Assembly (NCBI GenBank): GCA_028386065.3
Contig: JAKUCV010007814.1
Location: forward strand, 101,057 to 165,056
Reading direction: 5' to 3'
DNA: 64,000 nt
DNA from: Turnera subulata
Taxonomy: Eukaryota; Streptophyta; Magnoliopsida; Malpighiales; Passifloraceae
Positions 1-10,217 of the stretch are shown here, one piece after another. The position numbers and the translations under genes were made by a program. Every line of letters starts with the position of its first letter. The stretch's first letter is position 1. Below the pieces are notes generated by a model. That model was not told where the DNA came from, searched no databases, and saw only the letters and a program-made list of their open reading frames with translations.

Positions 1-76
1 AATCCTAATTCACTTTATAAAATGGTTAGCAAGGAAGTAATGGTTTGATGAATAAGGCTCATGGAGGTCTTCTTGG

Positions 77-456
77 AAAGCAAACGGGTTTAGTCCCTCT
101 ACGATATGAAAACTGATAAGAATGGTCCTTATACGCTAATTACGATTAATTGGGTCACCGAACTTTTCTAAAATGATAAATTTGGTCCCCTAGTCCGGTT
201 TAATTCGTAATTAGTTGACGTGACATTGTTTAAGCACTTATATGGGCCCCACATGTTAGAAAAACTAAATTTTATATTATTTGTTACTGATATGTGGGGC
301 CCACACGTGCCACGTCAGCTAATTGCGGATTAAACCAGGCATGGGACCAAATTTGTCATTTAAGGCGAGTATAGGGACGCAATTAATCTTAATTAGCGTA
401 GAGGGACCATTCGTATCAACTCAATTATAGTAAGGAGTCCAATCATATATTTAACC
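77..456. repeat. Foldback MITE, copy A
   Basis: The two halves are near-complementary. The left arm reads GGTTTAGTCCCTCTACGATA and the right arm carries the complement of AGTCCCTCTACGCTAATTA-like sequence. The core includes TTGACGTGAC on one side and GTGCCACGTCAGC on the other. The same organisation recurs at 1214-1597, which defines a repeated family. There is no coding capacity. Outer ends are approximate because I could not fix a target duplication. Confidence 0.7.
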
Positions 457-1213
457 AAAAATAATTATATAAAAATATAAAAAATCTACATAAAGGAAGG
501 AAGTATGAGAGGTAATATATATTCTTTCTTATTAAACCTCTAAAATTTGAAAAATATATTTCTCCACTTTAATTATTAAAAATATGTATAATTTTTATGT
601 AATATGTAAAAAAGGAAAGAGAATAATTAGGGGATAAATATAAATTTTTAAAAATCATGTCTCATGAAAACAAAAAAAAACTTATTTCTATTAAAGATAA
701 GTATAAGATATTTCTGAAAGATTCATGTATCAAAATATTTTTTTAGTGCATTCTAGCTCACAAAATAACTAAAAATGTTTTTAAAATATTTTGCTAACTT
801 AAGTTTTAGAATAAAAGAAGTTATATGTATTATTAAAATAAAAAGAGAAAGAATGTAGAATTAATATGAATTGTAAATAAAAAAATTAATTATATATAAA
901 ATAGTAAAAAATATACTGGTACAAGTTATGAAAAAAATAAAGGTTATAAATCAAAAAACAATTTTTGTATTAAGGAAGAAGTTAACAAATAATAACAACT
1001 ATACACAAGCATTATATTGAATATATAAATAGTATATCAACTTAAAAATATAAAAAATCTATATGTGAAGAGAAGAAGAAGAAGAGAAAATAAAATAATC
1101 AAATCAAATCAATTTTAAAAGTTGAACATGTCCCATAAAAATACAAGTAATATTATTTTTTCTACTAAAAAATTAGTTAAAATTATAAACTAAACCAAAA
1201 ATATTATGAAAAA
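457..1213. other. AT-rich spacer, no gene seen
   Basis: Very AT-rich sequence between two foldback MITEs, with short homopolymers and no convincing ORF or protein similarity. It may include the eroded 5' non-coding part of the hAT element that follows, but nothing in it shows that. Confidence 0.5.
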
Positions 1214-1597
1214 GGGGTTAAATAAATGATTGGTCCCCCTACTATATCGAATTGATATGAATGGTCCCTCTATGCTAATTATGATTAATTATGCCCCCTA
1301 CTCTTCTTAAATGATAAATTTGGTCCCCACGCCTTGTTTAATCCGCGATTAACTGACGTGACAGTATGGGACCCACATGTCATTCGGAAAAAATAATAAA
1401 ATAATCATTTTCCTGACATGTGGGGCTCACATGAGTGCTTAAACAATGCCACGTCAGCTAATTAAGAATTAAACCGAATGGGGGACCAAATTTATCATTT
1501 CAGAAGAGTAAATGGACCTAACTAATCATAATTAGCATAAAGGGACTATTCTTATCAATTTGATATGGTAGAGGGACTAAACACATATATAGCTCGA
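1214..1597. repeat. Foldback MITE, copy B
   Basis: Second copy of the family at 77-456. The left arm (GATTGGTCCCCCTACTATAT) and right arm (ending GTAGAGGGACTAAACACATA) are inverted repeats. The centre again contains TGACGTGACA and GCCACGTCAGC-type sequence. The element ends almost exactly where readable hAT transposase begins, so it may have replaced or truncated the hAT 5' end. Confidence 0.7.
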
Positions 1598-1598
1598 A

Positions 1599-3051
1599 AA
1601 GCAAACTAGTGAACAAATTGAAATCAATCGATTAAGGCTTCAAGTTTCAATTGATGTGATTCGTTGGCTTACATTTCAAGCTTGTGCTTTCCAAGGACAT
1701 GATGAAAGTGTTGGTTCTTTTAATCGTGGAAATTTTCCTGAACTAATCAAATTATTGACTTCTTATAATGAAAAAGTTTCTAAAGTTGTTCTAGACAAAG
1801 TTCTTATCTACTCTTCTTCAACTTCATCAACAACTCAAAAATAAATTTTTTTCAATCATGTCCAATAAAGTGAGAGGAAAGACACGTAAAGAAATGAGTG
1901 ATGCAAGATTTTGTATCATTGTCGATGAAGCTCTAGATGAATTAAAGAAAGAACAAATGTCTATTTTTTTTAAGGTTTGTAGATAAAGGAGGTTATATAC
2001 GTGAGAATTTTTTTTCGTATTTCTCACGTTCAGGATACTAAAGCTTCAACCTTGAAGGATGAAATTTTTTTTATCCTCTCTCAACATGATCTGCCTACTC
2101 ATAATATTTGGGGATAATGATATGATGGAGCTAGTAATATGAGAGGTGAATGGAATGGATTGCAAGCTTTAATCCTTGCTGAATGCGCACTTGCTTATTA
2201 CATTCATTGTTTAGCTCATCGACTTCAACTTGCTTTGGTTGCAGCTTCTAGAGAAGTATCTTATGTTCATCAATTCTTCTCCAATTTCGCTTTTATTATC
2301 AATGTTGCTACTGCATCTTCAAAGCGCACTAACGAGTTAAAAGAAGTCCATTCTGTTATAGCAGGAGAAAAATTTCGACCAATATTCTTAAGTCAAGGAA
2401 GGTACTCAATCAAATTGATACATTGAAACATGCTAGAGATACTCGTTGGTGCTCACATCTACAAATCTATTTCTTGTATGCTAAACATGTTCGGTGCTAC
2501 TTATCAGTTCTTATTAAATATGCTAGTGAAGGGGGCTCATATTCTCGACGAGATGATGCTGAATCAACTTTAAATCAATTGGTGTCCTTTGAGTTTGTTT
2601 TCATTTTATATTTGGTGAAGGAACTCTTGGAAATCTCGTCTTCTTGCCAAGTCTTGCAACGAAAGCCTCAAGATATTTTAAATACAATGCATATGGTTTC
2701 AAGCACAAAAATACTAACTAAGAGTTTTAGAGATTCAGGATGGGATTTTTTTCTTTCAAAAGTCAAATCATTCTGTGAGGATCATGATATTTCTCTTCCA
2801 GATTTCAATGCTCGTTCCTGAAATCAACAAGATGAGATAAGTATACAGTATTATTATCGTGTTGATGTGTTTATTGCAACAATTGATTATCAATTGCAAG
2901 AATTGTATAGTAGATTTAATGAGTTACTTACTCTTAGTTGTGCTCTTGATCCTAGAGGAAAGTTTCAGGGATTCAATGTTGATAAAATTTGTTTACTTGC
3001 CAGAAAATTTTGTTCTGAAGATTTCACTACCCAAGACTTATTGTATTTAAG
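1599..3051 (+). pseudogene. hAT transposase (DUF4371 / zinc-finger MYM-type protein 1-like), N-terminal and central part
   Basis: Translation gives WLTFQACAFQGHDES, RGNFPELIKLLTSYN, then MRGEWNGLQAL, AYYIHCLAHRLQLALVAAS and CALDPRGKFQGF. These are hallmarks of plant hAT-type transposases annotated as DUF4371 / zinc-finger MYM-type 1-like proteins. In the intact family the enzyme acts in the nucleus on element ends through an RNase H-like core. Here the reading frame is interrupted by several stops and shifts between about 1845 and 2135, near 2425 and near 2820, and no zinc-finger N-terminus is present. The coding thread stops at 3051, where a retroelement LTR begins, and resumes at 13026. It is a decayed remnant with no plausible full product. 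Confidence 0.8.
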
Positions 3052-5074
3052 TGTAACGTCCTCAATTTTTCATAATTAAATTTATGAAATTTTGGAATTT
3101 TAATTCCAATATTACCCTCGAGATATTTTCAAGTTTTGGACAAGAAATTAATTCTTTTCTTGGAATTACTTCTTTTGTGTTGGTTTTGTTCGTTCTTAGG
3201 AGTTCGTTTGGTGGAAATTGGGTTTCTTATAGAGTTTAATTGAGTTTGAAGTGAAACACAAAGTGTATTGTAGTTTTGGTTAAAACTACGTAGTTTCGGG
3301 ATAGGCTAAGCATGAAACTCAAGCTTGTAGCGTGTTTTGACCAGGGGAGTATGGGTGTGTTGACCTGGGGAGTAGAAAGATGAAATAATGCCGTTTTGTG
3401 AACCAAAACGACACCTTTTGTGCACAGCCGAACCCTAGGTTTTGCCCTAGGTACAAAAACGTATTTTCTTCTCTCTCTCCTCACTTTTTCTCCTTGTTTC
3501 TTTCGCCGATGCCTCGTCCATCTCTCTCTTCGCCGTCGTCTCTCTCTTTTCTTCTCCACAAACTCGCACAACCGCCGCCCTCGCCTTTGGAGCAACCGCA
3601 CGCCGCTTCTCTTCCTTTGTGTTTCTCGTCGCGCCGCCGCCGCCGTAGCTAGTAAATCAGAGGAGAGCTCGAGGTGAGGGGCTCCAGTTTTGGATCGGGC
3701 ACGGGAAATCAAGGTCCAACAGGTAACCCGTCGTTCCTCTTCTCTGTTCCTGTTCTTCTCTTCCTTCCTTTGTCTTCGTACTGCTGTGGTTGTTAACCGA
3801 GTCTCTCTCTCTCTCTTTCTCACTCTCTCTCTCTCTATGGTGCTTGGGTGTGAATCGACGGTGGGTTTGTGTTGGTGATGGTCGTAGGTGTTATCGGGCT
3901 GCGTGGGTGGCCGTGGTGGTTGGTTGGGTCTGCTGCGGGTTATTTTGGTGTTCGCCGGAGCAGGTTTTTCTACAGATGGTGGTTCCGGCAGGCAGTGGTT
4001 GTTTATAGCCGGAGTCCGCTTGTTCTTCCCAGGCAATGGTGTTGTTTTTGCTCGGGTTATTGTGGAGTGGCGAGTTCGGGTTTGAACTGTTGGTGTGGGT
4101 TTGAATCCGTGGAGACAACTCCGGATTCTATGATCTCCGGTAAGAATTTCGCATCCTATTTTGGTCTCCGTTCATTGTTAATCCTTGATAGTGATGCTTT
4201 CAGTTGATTGAACATTGGTGTTTGGATTATTGGTTTGGCAGTTTATTGGAAGCGTGTTTCTGGGCTGCTTGCGTGTGTTCTCCGGCAAACTTGAGCACTG
4301 TTTCGGCGAGGTTTGACCGGAATCCGGCGAGAGGTTACTGTTCCAATGGGTAGGAGTTATTTTCCGGTGGGACGGAATTTTCTCGGCAATTCACGGTATT
4401 GCCTCGATATTGTATGATTTAAACCCATACATGGCATGTACTTCTATTATTCTTGGATTGGATTATGTAACTTTAATTATACCTAGTAAAGACCGAGAGC
4501 GGGGAGTGAGAGGCACGTGGCCGGTTTGTCCGACGCGGGTAGAACCTCTAGGACGGTGACTCGGGAGATAGACTAATTTGGGCCTTGGCCAGTAATAAAA
4601 TGTTTTGACCATTATAACATATGGACCTATTATAAGTGGACTCAAAGCCCAAGGACATATAAGGTTTATAGTGGGCTTAATGGCATGGGCTTTAGGCCCG
4701 AAATTGTAGTGAGTTAAGTAATGGATTGGTGGTATGGGCTTTAAGCCCGGGATTAGGACTTTGGACTTTGTGGGCTTGAGCCTATGTGTTAGAACTAATG
4801 CCTCCTTGTCTCATTCAGGTTTTAATATTGACTAACCGACAATGATTCAAAATGATGACACACCCGAAGCAAAAAGAAATCGATCAAAGAACACAACTCG
4901 AAATGAAGAAGAGCACAAGAATTGAAGAGCAAAACTAGAAGATTTAAGAATCTAATTGTAAAAGGTTAACTCTTAAATTCTTCCAAGATATTAGCTCAAG
5001 TCAAATTAGTTTTTTATCATGCATCAAATAGCATCTCTTTTATCAATCATAAAAAAATGACTTTCGAGCTCTAA

Positions 5075-5477
5075 AACATCAATGTTTGAGTTTACAACAT
5101 CGATGTTCCAGCCTTCAGATGATTTATCAAAAATTGGCAGAAGCTCAAAACATCGATGTTGGCATCCCAAACATCGATGTTCTCATGACCGATTGCTTTT
5201 CAATGTTATTGACAGAACTAAAAAACATCAATGTTCTACTGAGCAACATCGATGTTCTTTCAATCGTGGTTTTAAGATGTTTTGGGCAGAACTAAGAAAA
5301 CATCGATGTTCTAATTGACAACATCGATGTTCTTACACTTATGGTCTTTAAATTGTTTGGCAGAATTCCAAAAACATCGATGTTCTATTTGGAAACATCG
5401 ATGTTCCTGTGACCATTGGACCAAAAATTCATATTTATTGGCCAAACATCGATGTTGTGATTCTAAACATCGATGTT
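5075..5477. promoter_or_regulatory. Array of paired AACATCGATGTT palindromes in U3
   Basis: Twelve units start at 5075, 5096, 5149, 5170, 5224, 5245, 5299, 5320, 5373, 5394, 5445 and 5466. They form six pairs; within every pair the start-to-start distance is exactly 21 bp (9-bp linker), and pairs recur every 72-75 bp. Ten units are perfect; 5075 and 5224 read AACATCAATGTT. The linkers differ from pair to pair, so the conserved parts are the 12-mer and its spacing. The array ends about 100 bp before the TATA box. Direct observation is the spacing; a role as an upstream activating array is inferred. Confidence 0.85.
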
Positions 5478-5575
5478 GTGCCGTTATGTCAGAAACCTTC
5501 TACAATTTTTATTGCTTATCTTTTCAAAAGGTGTTTAAGGAATGTTTTCCCAACGGCTATGTTAGTTTTCAGACT

Positions 5576-5583
5576 TATAAATA
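5576..5583 (+). promoter_or_regulatory. TATA box of the 5' LTR
   Basis: TATAAATA lies 99 bp after the palindrome array and is preserved at 11006-11013 in the 3' LTR. It would place transcription start near 5605-5615. Confidence 0.65.
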
Positions 5584-6124
5584 GAGATGTCAAACCTCTC
5601 TTTTTAACACAATCAACTCCCCATACTTTAAGCATTCATTGTTACACATTCTTCCAAGTTTTTATGAGCTAATATCCTTGAGAATTGAGAGTTGCCTTAT
5701 AGTGCTTATCTTGTTGCTCAATATCCACTCTTTGAGAGAGCTTTTGTTTTGAGTGATATTAGTGTAGTCATACACCTTAAGGGAGGAATGTTTTCTTGTT
5801 GTAATTCATAGGAAGTGAGTTTTCTTTCTGTGTGAGAAGTCTTGAAGTGAGGTATCTTCAAGCAAGAGTGTTGAGGTTCGTGTGACTCGAATTCTTAGGT
5901 TGTAAACGGTTTGTTAAGCACCCGGAAGCTTAACGTAGACAGTAAAATCTTCGAGAGAGTCTCTCGGAGAACTGGACTAGCCACAATTTGTGTGTGAACC
6001 AGTATAAAAATTTGGTGTCTTCTTTCCTTCATTCTTTTAATTCCGCATTTATTCCTACAAATTTTTATTTCGTCCATAAAACACTATTCACCACCCTCTA
6101 GCGTAGGGCATATATTCTAACAAT

Positions 6125-6137
6125 TGGTAGTGGAGCC
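6125..6137 (+). other. Primer binding site
   Basis: TGGTAGTGGAGCC begins two bases after the LTR end. It resembles the usual plant initiator-Met site (TGGTATCAGAGC) but differs at three positions. The other retroelements in the window have TGGTAGCGGAGC at the same place. Confidence 0.7.
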
Positions 6138-6177
6138 TAACTCTCTGAAAGACTTAACCGTTTGAGAGGAATCATCC

Positions 6178-7796
6178 ATGGCTTTTTCAAGTAATTTGTA
6201 TGCAGAAATCGTTGAAGGACAATCCACCACTCGCCCACCTCTCTTCGATGGCACCAACTACACATATAGGAAAGAGAGGATGAGAATCTTCATCCAAGTC
6301 AACAACTTTGCTCTTTGGCAAATAATGAAGATCGGAGAGCAAATTCAAATGAAGAAAGTTGGTGAAACCACCGTGACAAAGACGGAGGCGGAATACAATG
6401 TTGAAGACATCAAGATGGTTAAAAACAATGCCAAGGCCATCAATATGCTCTATTGTGCAGTTAACCCAGATGATTACCGAAAATTCTCATGTTGCACTAC
6501 TGCCAAGGAGATGTGGGACAAGCTGGAAATTACCTATGAAGGAACCGATCAAGTCCGTAAGGCCAAAATCAATTCTCTCGCTGCCGAATATGAACTCTTT
6601 CGAATGAAGGAGAGCGAGAAGATCGAGGAGATGTTTGAACGATTTTCCAAAATCGTGAACAATCTTCATGCTCTGAAGAAAGTCTACTCCGATAGGGACT
6701 TGGTTAGAAAAGTCCTTAGAAGTCTCACTCCCGAATGGAGTTCCAAAGCCGACGCTATTTATGAAAACATCGGGACTTCAAACACGACCATTGACCGGCT
6801 TAGAGGTAATCTTTAACTTATGAATCCACTATTCTTAAACCCTCTTTGCAGGAACCAAAGAAGAAAGATATAGCTCTAAAAGCTTCCACTTCCAAGACCC
6901 AAGATCAGACCGAGATGGACTCCAGTGAGGATGATCAAGAATTCGGACCTATCATCCGAAAATTCCACAAGTTCATGCCAAAAAAAATTGAGAAGAAAGG
7001 AAGGAAGCAATCCGATCAGCCCAAGTGTTATGGGTGCGGAGAAGTTGGGCACATCAAACCTAAGTGCCCTAAGGCAAGGGAAGGCAAGAAAAAGAAGCCC
7101 TACAAGAAGCAACGAGCGTATATTTCTTGGGAAGGTGATTCCGGTGATGAGTCAACTGACAGCGAGGAAGAGGAGACGGTCAACCTTTGTCTCATGGCAC
7201 AGGAAGAACCGCCGGAAGAGGTAAGTACTTTTCTCTCAAATGAGGCTTTTACTTTTGAAGAATTACAAAATGCTTTTGAAGAACTCTATGGAGAATATGT
7301 TAGTGCCACTAAAATCAACAAAGATTTAAAGAAACAACTTATGATATTAGGAAAAGATGTTGAGAAGTTGTCTAGTGAAAACGAAAAACTTAAGGAAGAA
7401 AACAAGTTTTTCGGAAAAAGGAGTGCTAACAAACCCGAGAGCTCACCTAGGGAATGTTCATCATGTAACTCTTTAAAGGAACAAGTTGAAAAGCTTGAGA
7501 CCACCTTAAAGAAATTCAACATCCCTCATAAGAACTTGAGTTCTATTTTAGGTAACTTGCAATCGACTAAGCATCGACTAGGTTTTAAGAATGAACCTAA
7601 GAGGAAGAAATTGGAGTCTAAACTTAGAAAATCTAAGGCTCAAACAAAGGATAACAAAATCAGTAGAATAAACAAGTATAGACAACCTAGTAATTACTAT
7701 CAACCTAGGAGAATGCATAATCCGAATGTTATTTGTCATTATTGCAATAGAATAGGACATATTGCTCCTGTTTGTTTCACTAGGCATAGGCATTAG
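6178..7796 (+). pseudogene. gag: Copia gag (Sirevirus-like), one frameshift
   Basis: The gag polyprotein packages element RNA into cytoplasmic virus-like particles. The start is the ATG at 6178 (MAFSSNLYAEIVEG), 41 bases after the primer site. Residues 1-210 resemble the DUF4219/UBN2 gag region (PPLFDGTNYTYRKERM, TAKEMWDKLEITYEG). A one-base loss in a T run near 6812 stops the first frame. The second frame continues through YESTILKP, an acidic/basic hinge, a CCHC knuckle (CYGCGEVGHIKPKC) around 7026, a long lysine/glutamate-rich probable coiled coil, and a second CCHC knuckle (CHYCNRIGHIAPVC) near 7734. The stop at 7794-7796 interrupts what was once gag-pol. GTAATC...TTGCAG at the shift looks like an intron but is coding sequence in another frame. 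Confidence 0.8.
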
Positions 7797-8170
7797 GCAC
7801 AAGAAGAAGCTCACTACTATTATGCCTCTAACACTCAAGGACCCAAGATGGTTTGGGTACCAAAAACTCATTGAATTGTTTATGTAGCTATGCTTGAAGG
7901 CATCAAGTGTACTTTAGTACCTTGATAGCGGATGCTCCAAGCAAATGACCAGAGAAGCATCCAAGTTCTTATAAAGCATATAAAGCCTTTAATAAACGTA
8001 CTTTAACTATTGAGGAGTCCCCTCATGTAGTATTTGTGAAAAATGATACTCGCTTGGCAAGAAAGGATTTTTGTGATGATCTTGCAGGTACTATTGAGAA
8101 GATGTCATTGCACGACGAAGAAGAAGAGCAAGAAGGCCAAGATATCATAGTGTTTTCTAAATTTCTTTTG
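7797..8170 (+). pseudogene. Deleted pol remnant: protease start joined to post-integrase segment
   Basis: After the gag stop the frame still reads EEAHYYYASNTQGPKMVWVPKTH, then YLDSGCSKQMTREASKF (from 7918). The latter is the copia protease D-S-G neighbourhood. Within about 10 bases the sequence jumps to AFNKRTLTIEESPHVVF-like text and an acidic stretch, typical of the region after integrase. The protease body and integrase are thus lost in one deletion, and reverse transcriptase in another before 8190. Several stops are present. Confidence 0.65.
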
Positions 8171-8225
8171 CAGGTACCCCTCACTTAGGCCAAAAGATAG
8201 GGGGAATAAGACTGCAAAGAAAACA

Positions 8226-8516
8226 AACATCGATGTTGGTCAGAACAACATCGATGTTCTTTGAAGTTCAGCTTGCACCAAATTGGACCAGAGGCTGAAA
8301 ACATCGATGTTCAATGAAGTGAACTGCCATTAACAGAATGCCAAAAACATCGATGTTTCCTATCAAAACATCGATGTGCAGGGAGTAAATTCCATCCAGA
8401 GCCTTCTAAACATCGATGTTTCCAAACCAAACATCGATGTTCTGCCGTTGGAAGTCAAAAAAATTTCAATCCAGAGAGCATGAAACATCGATGTTGCCTG
8501 ACCAAACATCGATGTT
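8226..8516. promoter_or_regulatory. Internal AACATCGATGTT palindrome array upstream of the env-like ORF
   Basis: Units start at 8226, 8247, 8300, 8346, 8367, 8409, 8430, 8484 and 8505. Every visible pair is spaced exactly 21 bp; the partner expected at 8321 is degenerate. Other steps are 42, 46, 53 and 54 bp. A TATA-like run (TATATATA, from about 8591) follows about 75 bp after the last unit, echoing the LTR layout, and the env-like ORF begins after it. A purine tract (GATAGGGGGAATAAG, near 8190) precedes it. Function as an internal promoter module is inference. Confidence 0.75.
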
Positions 8517-8730
8517 TGACCGTTAATTTTCAAAAAATATATCCCTTAGAGGCTGATTTCAACACTCCAACAGCTCTATTTTGGCTTCCATATATATATT
8601 CATGCCTCCTTTATCATTTCCACACATTACATCCTTCACTTATTCTACTTCTACTCTCAACATTTCATTCTCCTACTCATTTCCTTTAAGTAAGGCAGGT
8701 GGAAAGAAAGCTTCGAAGGGGAAATCTCCC

Positions 8731-9932
8731 ATGAAGGAGAAACAATCAAAGAAAAGAGGAGGATCCTCAAGCTCAGCTCCTCAATTTGTTGTAGAAGGAA
8801 CTTCTGTTTGGTTCTCTTCCAAAATCGAGCTCAATCAATTTCAGACCATCTTCGCCAAACGGACAATTGCTCCTCCATGTTACCTTCCGGCCGATTACCT
8901 GAAAGAAAAGAAGTATAGGCAGATTGAAGCACATCTTTTGGAATCCTGATTGTGGGAGTTTGTGACTAGAAGGCACTTCCAATATTGTGCAGATCTCTTC
9001 CGAGCCTTCTACTCTACTCTCTGCCGAGACGGTGATGTTCTATATGCTCACGTCAATGGAGTGTCCATCACAATGACTTTGGAAGACTTCGGGACACTTT
9101 TCGAGCTGCCATACCAGGGTGAGGATATCTCTTCTTATGGAGGTGACCATTGGCTCACAAACCACGAAGTCACTCTTCTCTATGAGCTAGGCTTCACGAA
9201 TATTGTCCGCAACCGTTTCGGAAGGCCAACAATCCACTCCATCAACCCAGAATACAGAGTCATCTTCTACCTTCTCACCCGGGTGATTAAACCACGAGTT
9301 GGTAATCACACGACAATGTCCGTCATGGATGAGAAGGTTCTTCATGCTATCATCCACCATACACCGATCAACTGGGCACGATTCATGCTTATGCATATGT
9401 CAGAATATGCATCCCCATTCAACGAGCATCCACTACCATATGCTTTCTTGGTGTTGGATATTTTGATGAATGCAGGTGTTGATGACCGGAAAGGCGCACA
9501 GGTTCCTCACTCCAAGGTTTGGGCGATAAGTGATGCCACATTCCGAGCCGGACCATCCAAGGAAGCACAAAGGCCAGCCCGAGCAGAGGGTTCTCGAGCA
9601 TCCACTTCTCGCGGCAGAACCTCTGCAGCCACACTTGAATCCATCGCCGACTCCATCCACAACCTACAATTAAGCGTCACCAGCATAAGTCGAGCAATCA
9701 AGAGGATTGACACGAAAGTTCAAGACAGGGCCATCACCTTCGGTCTTACTTTGCACGTGTCAACTACGAGCCTCCACCATATCTCAAGACACTTCATGGC
9801 TTCAACTTTGAAGATGAGGGTGATGATGATGATGAGACCTTTGATGAGAATGTGGACGGTGATCCGATGGATGTGGAGGGTGAAGAGGAAGATGACGATA
9901 ATGATGAAGAGGAAGAAGACCTTGCTGGGTAG
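8731..9932 (+). pseudogene. Env-like ORF of Sirevirus type (putative plant transposon protein domain)
   Basis: From the first ATG in frame (8731; similar lysine-rich sequence is readable upstream, so the true start may be earlier or spliced) the product begins with a basic Lys/Ser stretch. It continues SSKIELNQFQTIFAKRTIAP, YLKEKKYRQIEAHLLES, a TGA stop at 8947-8949, then LWEFVTRRHFQYCADLFRAF and GVSITMTLEDFGTLFELPY. This resembles plant proteins annotated 'putative plant transposon protein', found in the third ORF of Sireviruses. A Ser/Arg linker and a short heptad-like helix follow. A frameshift near 9735 moves the acidic tail (FEDEGDDDDETFDEN, DDDNDEEEEDLAG) to another frame ending at 9932. 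I see no signal peptide or obvious membrane span, so 'envelope' is a positional label only. Two lesions make it a pseudogene. Confidence 0.7.
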
Positions 9933-10085
9933 CAATTCGATGACGCTGACGGGAGCCCAAGCCCAACTTTCTAAACCTTTATCTCTTGTTATTTTTATGT
10001 CTCTTCTAGCTTGATCTTTAATTATTAGACGATTAATGCCTCTTCAGTTTGATTTTGTCTCTTTTGTTTATCTTTTTGCTAATGC

Positions 10086-10217
10086 CAAAAGGGGGAAGAT
10101 TAAAGTATATGCATCAAGTTAGGGGGAATAAACAAGTTAGGGAGAATTAACCTCATTTTGAATCCATAAACTTGGCATATACACTCAGTTGTTTGTCATT
10201 ATCAAAAAGGGAGAAAT
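10086..10217 (+). other. Repeated polypurine tracts before the 3' LTR
   Basis: AAAAGGGGGAAGATTAAAG, GTTAGGGGGAATAAAC, GTTAGGGAGAATTAAC and AAAAAGGGAGAAAT follow one another, the last ending at the LTR start (10218). The final tract is the likely plus-strand primer; several copies of this motif are a Sirevirus habit. Confidence 0.65.

Larger units (their letters stand above)
4787..6122 (+). repeat. 5' LTR of the Sirevirus-like element
   Basis: It matches 10218-11568 over its length and has the same TGTTAGAACTAATGCC start and GGGCATATATTCTAACA end. It contains the palindrome array (5075-5477) and a TATA box (5576-5583), so the array lies in the U3 part. The two LTRs differ at scattered bases and small indels, so the insertion is not recent. 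Confidence 0.9.

Noticed and set aside
3236..4036. 266-codon minus-strand ORF rich in Arg/Lys
   Set aside because: It is the complement of CT-rich LTR sequence and low-complexity, with no domain; also open on the plus strand in several frames.
5075..5477. CRISPR-like array of short repeats
   Set aside because: Repeats are palindromic 12-mers with 9-bp linkers conserved between two LTRs of a eukaryotic retroelement; no cas genes and no variable long spacers.
5082..5672. ORFs with repeating KHRCS or NIDV peptides (also 10512-11102, 49241-49718)
   Set aside because: They are translations of the DNA palindrome in different frames, not proteins; the pattern is explained by the non-coding array.
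6800..6855. Intron in the Sirevirus-like gag (GTAATC...TTGCAG)
   Set aside because: The stretch still reads YESTILKP-type gag sequence in another frame; a one-base loss explains the break better.
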